This document shows, piece after piece, positions 50,953-54,623 of a stretch of DNA of 54,623 nt; the stretch's first letter is position 1, and the number at the start of each line of letters is the position of its first letter. The stretch is from positions 1 through 54,623 of the forward strand of contig JASHPO010000035.1 of assembly GCA_030038075.1 (NCBI GenBank), written 5' to 3'. Below the pieces are notes generated by a model, which was not told the DNA's origin, did no database searches, and was given only the letters and a program-made list of their open reading frames with translations. Both the position numbers and the translations under genes were made by a program. The stretch comes from Nitrososphaerales archaeon (GTDB lineage Archaea > Thermoproteota > Nitrososphaeria > Nitrososphaerales > CADDZS01).

Positions 50953-52182
50953 TCAAACAATTTCGCGGCTTTCCACTTCTGAAGGGTTTGCGTTCCTGAA
51001 CGGCTCTCTTACAAAGAGCAAGAACGGCACGAACACGAGAGTGAATACTCCGGCAGCAAGCCAAGCATCAATGTACCCTACACTCCCTGCAACGCCAGCG
51101 AAGAGTATCGGAAGAACGAAGGCGCCTAAAATCTGGATGCTGTTCATTAGCGAAATTGAAATAGACTTCTGCTCAAACTGGAGTTCGTTCATCTGAAATG
51201 GAGCTGCATACATTGAAACGAAGGCGAATGCTTGAACCAAGCCAAGTATCGAAAGAAGAACCAGCGATTGATCGAATTTCGCAAATCCTATGAGTGATGT
51301 TCCGAGCCCAAACGCGATCGTCGGATACAGAAGGAAAGGCTTTCTCTTCTTTAGCCTGTCAGATAGCCACCCGCCAATTACAGATCCCGGAATCGGAACA
51401 ACGAGGACAAGGGAAGCCAAGAGACCTGCATACTCAGGGCTGAGAAACTTGACATTGGTTTCAAAGAATGGAAGAAACTGGGAAATCGCGTAGGAAGCTG
51501 ACCACATTCCGATAATCCCAACGCCCATGTACCAGATCTGCCTGTTCTTGAGGACTCCCACGACCGCCTTTCCTGGATCGGCGGAAGTATGCCCAAATTC
51601 TTTTTCAGAATGCCTGACCACCAGATAGAGTGCCACGGTCACAGGCGCGACGAGTACCGCGCCGATTAGCAAGGCAGTCCTCCACCCAACAATTTGGACA
51701 ACGTAAACCCAGCCGAGTAGAGCGATCACGCCGCCCACGTTGAATGCAGAGTTGTAAACTCCGAGCGCGAGACCCTGTCGCTCATTACGGAATAGAGGTG
51801 CAACCACTATTATTGCCGGAGAGAAGAACATGGCCGCTCCTATGCCTAGCAGAAATCGAAAAATGATCAAGACAAACAAGCTTGGTGCAAATGAACCCAG
51901 GCCGTTCGCCAGGCCGATTACGACGAGCCCCGAAAGGATCAGCAGCTTCGCGTTCCATCGAGCCGCCGCGTAAGCCGCGGGAACTTGGAACAAACCCGCT
52001 CCAACAAGAAAGGCGCTTTCTAGTATACCAAGGTTCTGGATACTTGCGTGGAACGTTGTTTCGACTTGAGTGAGGCCGGGTGAGAGTGTGTACCAGTTCA
52101 GAGAATATACTACTCTCCCGATTGCAACCGTAGCGAGAATCGTGAGCCGATATCTTTGCGAGAATTTGCTCGTCATTTGCAA
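50953..52182 (-). CDS. Major facilitator superfamily transporter
   Basis: A 409-residue protein with twelve hydrophobic segments. The loop 2-3 motif 'AARWNAKLLILSGLVVIG' and the repeat at the middle 'GWLSDRLKKRKPFLLYP' mark an MFS permease, with 'GIGAAMFFSPAIIVVAPLFRNERQGLALGVYNSAFNVGG' in helices 4-5. Such members carry organic acids or cyanate-like compounds; substrate not readable. ATG start 'MQMTSKFSQRYRLTIL'. It is upstream on the same strand as the ADH run but with a 400-bp gap. Confidence 0.88.
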   Translation of the reverse strand: MQMTSKFSQRYRLTILATVAIGRVVYSLNWYTLSPGLTQVETTFHASIQNLGILESAFLVGAGLFQVPAAYAAARWNAKLLILSGLVVIGLANGLGSFAPSLFVLIIFRFLLGIGAAMFFSPAIIVVAPLFRNERQGLALGVYNSAFNVGGVIALLGWVYVVQIVGWRTALLIGAVLVAPVTVALYLVVRHSEKEFGHTSADPGKAVVGVLKNRQIWYMGVGIIGMWSASYAISQFLPFFETNVKFLSPEYAGLLASLVLVVPIPGSVIGGWLSDRLKKRKPFLLYPTIAFGLGTSLIGFAKFDQSLVLLSILGLVQAFAFVSMYAAPFQMNELQFEQKSISISLMNSIQILGAFVLPILFAGVAGSVGYIDAWLAAGVFTLVFVPFLLFVREPFRNANPSEVESREIV

Positions 52183-52295
52183 CTAGTCCTGAGGGAAGGA
52201 GAGTTGTCACCAAGCGCAGAGCTTCGCTTTTAATTATGCTGGATACTTGAAGCCGAGAGTCATCCTCGAAATGAGTTCGTACTTTGCAGCACTCG

Positions 52296-52697
52296 TCAAA
52301 GAGCTTTGGTAAGTTTGGTAAATTCCTCTCTCATTTCCATCGCAAATTTAACATCAGAGTCGATGTGAATCATATCGGGGCTAGCGCCCAGTTTATAGTA
52401 GAATTTCGCCTTTGCGAACTGCAGGTCTTTTGCGTACACATTCAGAGCATCCAGCACTAACTTGCTGTGTTTTCGGAGCAAGTCATGAAACGTATCATCT
52501 TCTTCGTATTTGACGAGCTTAATAGCTTCATTACACTGGGCAGTCAAATCGTTTACGTCGTGATTAAGGGTTGCAGAAACGAGTCTGTTTTCGTCATCAG
52601 CCCGTACTTTCGCTAATTTACCCGAATAGTAATCCAAAGACCTGACTACCATTGTTTGGTATTCTTGCATCAATGCGCGTGACAAGGTTGAGCACAA
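52296..52697 (-). CDS. Hypothetical helical protein (133 aa)
   Basis: Almost fully alpha-helical with heptad-like charge ('YYSGKLAKVRADDENRLVSATLNHDVNDLTAQCNEAIKLVKYEEDD'). The start may be the ATG at codon 10 or 16. No family recognised. On the same strand as the MFS gene but over 100 bp away. Confidence 0.55.
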   Translation of the reverse strand: MCSTLSRALMQEYQTMVVRSLDYYSGKLAKVRADDENRLVSATLNHDVNDLTAQCNEAIKLVKYEEDDTFHDLLRKHSKLVLDALNVYAKDLQFAKAKFYYKLGASPDMIHIDSDVKFAMEMREEFTKLTKAL

Positions 52698-52834
52698 AAT
52701 ATCGTATTCCTCGCTACTTGAGGTTTTTTGCCATTGCGGTCATTCGCTACCTATCTAGTTCCCATTTTGAGCAGATTCTAAGCAGTTACCTTATCCTCGC
52801 TATTATGCCAATCTTCACCGTTACATCTGAGCAT
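52698..52834. other. Spacer without supported gene
   Basis: A plus ORF (52652..52846) has no homology I can see and an odd hydrophobic end; it overlaps the start of the minus gene. I see no RNA gene here. Confidence 0.4.
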
Positions 52835-52837
52835 GCG

Positions 52838-52913
52838 AATCACTAGCGGTCATACTCCATCTGAGGCTGGCGGAATAGTGATTGATGGGGAAAACAAGGG
52901 CCCACTTTGATTC
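52838..52913 (+). pseudogene. Transposase C-terminal remnant (copy 1)
   Basis: Bases 'cgaatcactagcggtcatac' onward read 'SGHTPSEAGGIVIDGENKG' then stop. The same block occurs as 'GGHTPSEACGIKVEGEDKW' in the copy near 54.4 kb, with about 75 percent base identity. The pattern matches the last residues of DDE transposases ('P...L.G.TP.E..G'). Confidence 0.6.
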
Positions 52914-52956
52914 AGAAGGCATCGAAGGAACAAATTAACTAGCTCCTTCTCAATTC

Positions 52957-53183
52957 CTATTCCAAGACCATAAGCGTGGAGAAATCATGTACGTAGTCAT
53001 TGATCTCATATGCTTCATCAAATCCATCTTGAACTTTGATCGATTGACATCGATCTCCACAAGAACATCAAATCTTCATAAGACCCTCTGAACCTCAATG
53101 GTGATTCCAAGTTCTCTCAGCTCTCTAGTTACTTCGTCAGCATGTCCACCTTCCACATTTAGGAAAATGTAAGCTGTTCCCAT
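52957..53183 (-). pseudogene. Lrp/AsnC-type RAM-domain protein, broken
   Basis: From ATG 53183: 'MGTAYIFLNVEGGHADEVTRELRELG', then a TGA stop, then in the same frame 'RFDVLVEIDVNRSKF', and finally, in another frame, 'NDYVHDFSTLMVLE' to a TAG at 52957. This is a small-molecule-binding RAM domain ('YxxLNxExGxxxEV', 'DVLVEIE', 'STLTMIVLE'-like). One stop and one shift disable it. Such stand-alone RAM proteins sense amino acids. Confidence 0.6.
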
Positions 53184-53422
53184 TTACTCAGGAAACATCT
53201 ATTCTCAACCAATCGGCAACAGTGATAAGAAACTTATGCTTCAACTGAAGAGGTAACGACCCAAGAGTCGGTTTCTGTGAAAACTTTGGGGATGCGCTGA
53301 ATTTTGACAATAACTGTCCAGTGTTACAGATCGTGGGATGGGGTGTTCTTTACAGATAGACCATCTATCAACAATGAAGTTGTAAGTGAGATTTACGCTA
53401 GTAGTACAGAAGGGGTATATCT

Positions 53423-53959
53423 TTACTGTTTCTGAGTGGTTTGGTAATATGGATCCGTAGGCGGCGTTGCTGGGGGGCGTTTCTTGAGCACCGCCCCTAA
53501 TATAGCGACAATAATTCCCGCAATGAACAATACTATGCCTCCAAGCACTAGCAAACCTAATCCAATTGTTTTTGAGAGGTGCCCGCCAGTAATCACTATT
53601 CGCGAGCTGGGTTGCGTTGAAGAAAAGACCACGTAATAATAGTCTCCCGTCAGGTTCCTGTAGGTTTCTGTGCCACCTGCGGTCGATCTAGGAGTTATTA
53701 CGTAAGAGCTGACGCTGCTTGAATTTACCACTGCAAGATCTTGCTCGGGGATCAATCCTCCGTTGCTTGCTGGCGACGTGACCACGACCACCGAAGTAGA
53801 ATTCATGACTAGCTCAGCAGAAACATATTCCCCGGCTTGCGGCTGACTGAACGTGGTAATGATCGTCGTTGAACCGAGAGCGCCAAGTGCGCCAGCTGCA
53901 AAGAGAACGATTCCAAGAATGAGAATCACCACGCCGACAATTACCAAAACGGTTCTCAT
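53423..53959 (-). CDS. Membrane protein, two TM helices around a beta domain (178 aa)
   Basis: TM at residues 4-28 ('VLVIVGVVILILGIVLFAAGALGAL') and about 130-158 ('TIGLGLLVLGGIVLFIAGIIVAILGAVL'), with a Ser/Thr-rich beta-type region between and a Pro-rich cytosolic tail. No family recognised. ATG start 'MRTVLVIVG'. Confidence 0.65.
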   Translation of the reverse strand: MRTVLVIVGVVILILGIVLFAAGALGALGSTTIITTFSQPQAGEYVSAELVMNSTSVVVVTSPASNGGLIPEQDLAVVNSSSVSSYVITPRSTAGGTETYRNLTGDYYYVVFSSTQPSSRIVITGGHLSKTIGLGLLVLGGIVLFIAGIIVAILGAVLKKRPPATPPTDPYYQTTQKQ

Positions 53960-54276
53960 GTGTCAGGCTCGACTTGATTCTTTTGTGGAATGTAAATAAG
54001 TATAATCTCGCTGGGTTCTTTCGGGTCTTAGGGTCATAAGTTATTTTTTGTTTGTGTAAAAGTTGGGTCATAGGTCAAATCGGTTAGCTAGGTTCATTGA
54101 GTAAAGTAATCATGCATCTTTCTATCATTTCGCCTGATCGCCTTTTTGTTTTGCTCGAATTTCCATAGAAGCTCAGGTCTATTGTCGATTGAATTATTCT
54201 GCTTAGGTTTTTCAGTTGCTCCCCCTAATCTTTGATTGTTCATGTATATTCTCAATGAACTTGTCTTGAACTTGCA
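53960..54276. other. 317-bp AT-rich spacer, nothing supported
   Basis: AT-rich, with short ORFs only. ORF 54094..54384 minus lies across the transposase remnant and looks like a shadow. Confidence 0.4.
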
Positions 54277-54492
54277 TTGGCGGCAGAGGAAATTCGTGAT
54301 CGTGAACACACGATGCGAGGGCTGAAATCCGAGACTCCTATACTCGCTGGAATGCAGATATTTCACAACTACATTCGAGGACACGAATCGCTAGGCGGCC
54401 ACACTCCTTCCGAGGCTTGTGGAATCAAAGTCGAAGGGGAAGACAAGTGGAAAACCTTGATTGAGAACGCCTCTAGCGCCAATCTGAAATAG
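54277..54492 (+). pseudogene. Transposase C-terminal remnant (copy 2)
   Basis: 'EEIRDREHTMRGLKSETPILAGMQIFHNYIRGHESLGGHTPSEACGIKVEGEDKWKTLIENAS' is the end of a DDE transposase: the catalytic Glu region and the 'HNYIR.H..L.G.TP.E' tail. The front of the protein (two catalytic Asp residues) is absent. No terminal repeats were found. Confidence 0.7.
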
Positions 54493-54513
54493 AAGATTCT
54501 CTTCGAGGTCTTC

Positions 54514-54623
54514 ATGCCAAAAGGAACTATCCTTGCTCTGGCCGGCGTTGCGAGATCCGGAAAAACAAATACGCTAAAGGAGTTCGTGAAGAAGTTCGAT
54601 AGGCGAATTTCAAAGCATCTTTA
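54514..54623 (+). CDS. P-loop NTPase, N-terminal part (cut by window edge)
   Basis: 'MPKGTILALAGVARSGKTNTLKEFVKKFDRRIS' with a Walker A 'GVARSGKT'. Open to the end of the window. The function, possibly a kinase or AAA-type ATPase, cannot be told from 36 residues. ATG 54514 follows 21 bases after the transposase stop. Confidence 0.6.
   Translation, partial: MPKGTILALAGVARSGKTNTLKEFVKKFDRRISKHL

Noticed and set aside
50585-51064. Minus 159-aa ORF
   Set aside because: Arg/Ser/Leu-rich shadow of the plus 84-aa gene and of the MFS gene end.
54094-54384. Minus 96-aa ORF
   Set aside because: Overlaps the transposase remnant antisense and has no recognisable pattern.
1-54623. CRISPR array or defence island
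   Set aside because: I saw no regularly spaced repeats and no cas, restriction or toxin pairs; the AbrB-type gene has no toxin partner.

Overview
The window is archaeal and looks like a TACK-group, Nitrososphaeria/Thaumarchaeota-type genome. The evidence is archaeal informational genes (MCM, GINS, Hel308, an RFC small subunit carrying an intein, RtcB, archaeal-type HisS), the archaeal modified mevalonate branch (two-subunit aconitase-X-type phosphomevalonate dehydratase plus a UbiD-type decarboxylase), a zinc-containing ferredoxin, a KaiC-type signalling operon, an HTH-ThiN regulator and tRNA genes with bulge-helix-bulge introns. No ammonia-oxidation genes are present, so the exact lineage stays open. 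Functions come from reading motifs in the supplied translations; no database search was run.

Layout. 1-1.4 kb: end of a winged-helix protein, a tyrosine recombinase remnant and an asparagine-synthase-like gene whose 3' end runs into that remnant. 1.4-7.5 kb (minus): oligoendopeptidase F, two small proteins, the mevalonate genes (AcnX small and large subunits, UbiD-like decarboxylase), a possible proteasome-chaperone-4-like protein and a membrane protein. 7.6-17.1 kb: thioredoxin, AN1 zinc finger/site-2 protease fusion, HTH-ThiN regulator, lpd-lipB-ubiA run, PRC-barrel/DUF2267 protein, IDI-like Nudix protein, M20 peptidase. 17.2-25.9 kb: HD hydrolase, AbrB-type protein, two aminotransferases, TldD/TldE pair, Rieske protein, RNase H, PyrI without PyrB. 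25.9-36 kb: information processing (RtcB, Hel308, MCM, GINS, RfcS with a 445-residue intein, HisS). 36-43 kb: ferredoxin, isochorismatase-family hydrolase, a surface beta-propeller, a four-gene KaiC operon, an SRPBCC protein and two secreted proteins.

43.1-44.7 kb is the most striking region. A frameshifted tyrosine integrase lies against the 3' end of a tRNA-Gly(GCC) gene, and a tRNA-Ala(GGC) gene is divergent to it. I reconstruct both tRNAs as split by two introns each: one in the D-loop at the same position in both genes, plus one at 37/38 (Gly) or 27/28 (Ala). 44.7-52.7 kb carries accessory metabolism: DUF998 protein, formyltransferase, a ComD/ComE-like ThDP decarboxylase, an NMT1/SsuA-like protein without signal peptide, a MoaD-like protein with a tail after its GG, a zinc alcohol dehydrogenase and an MFS transporter. 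52.7-54.6 kb is decaying DNA: two transposase fragments, an Lrp/AsnC-type RAM pseudogene, a membrane protein and the start of a P-loop NTPase cut by the window edge.

The best candidates for something new are the doubly interrupted tRNA pair, the RfcS intein with a Vsr-like nuclease domain, the KaiC operon, and the ADH-MoaD-NMT1 / ComDE block with apparent non-AUG starts.
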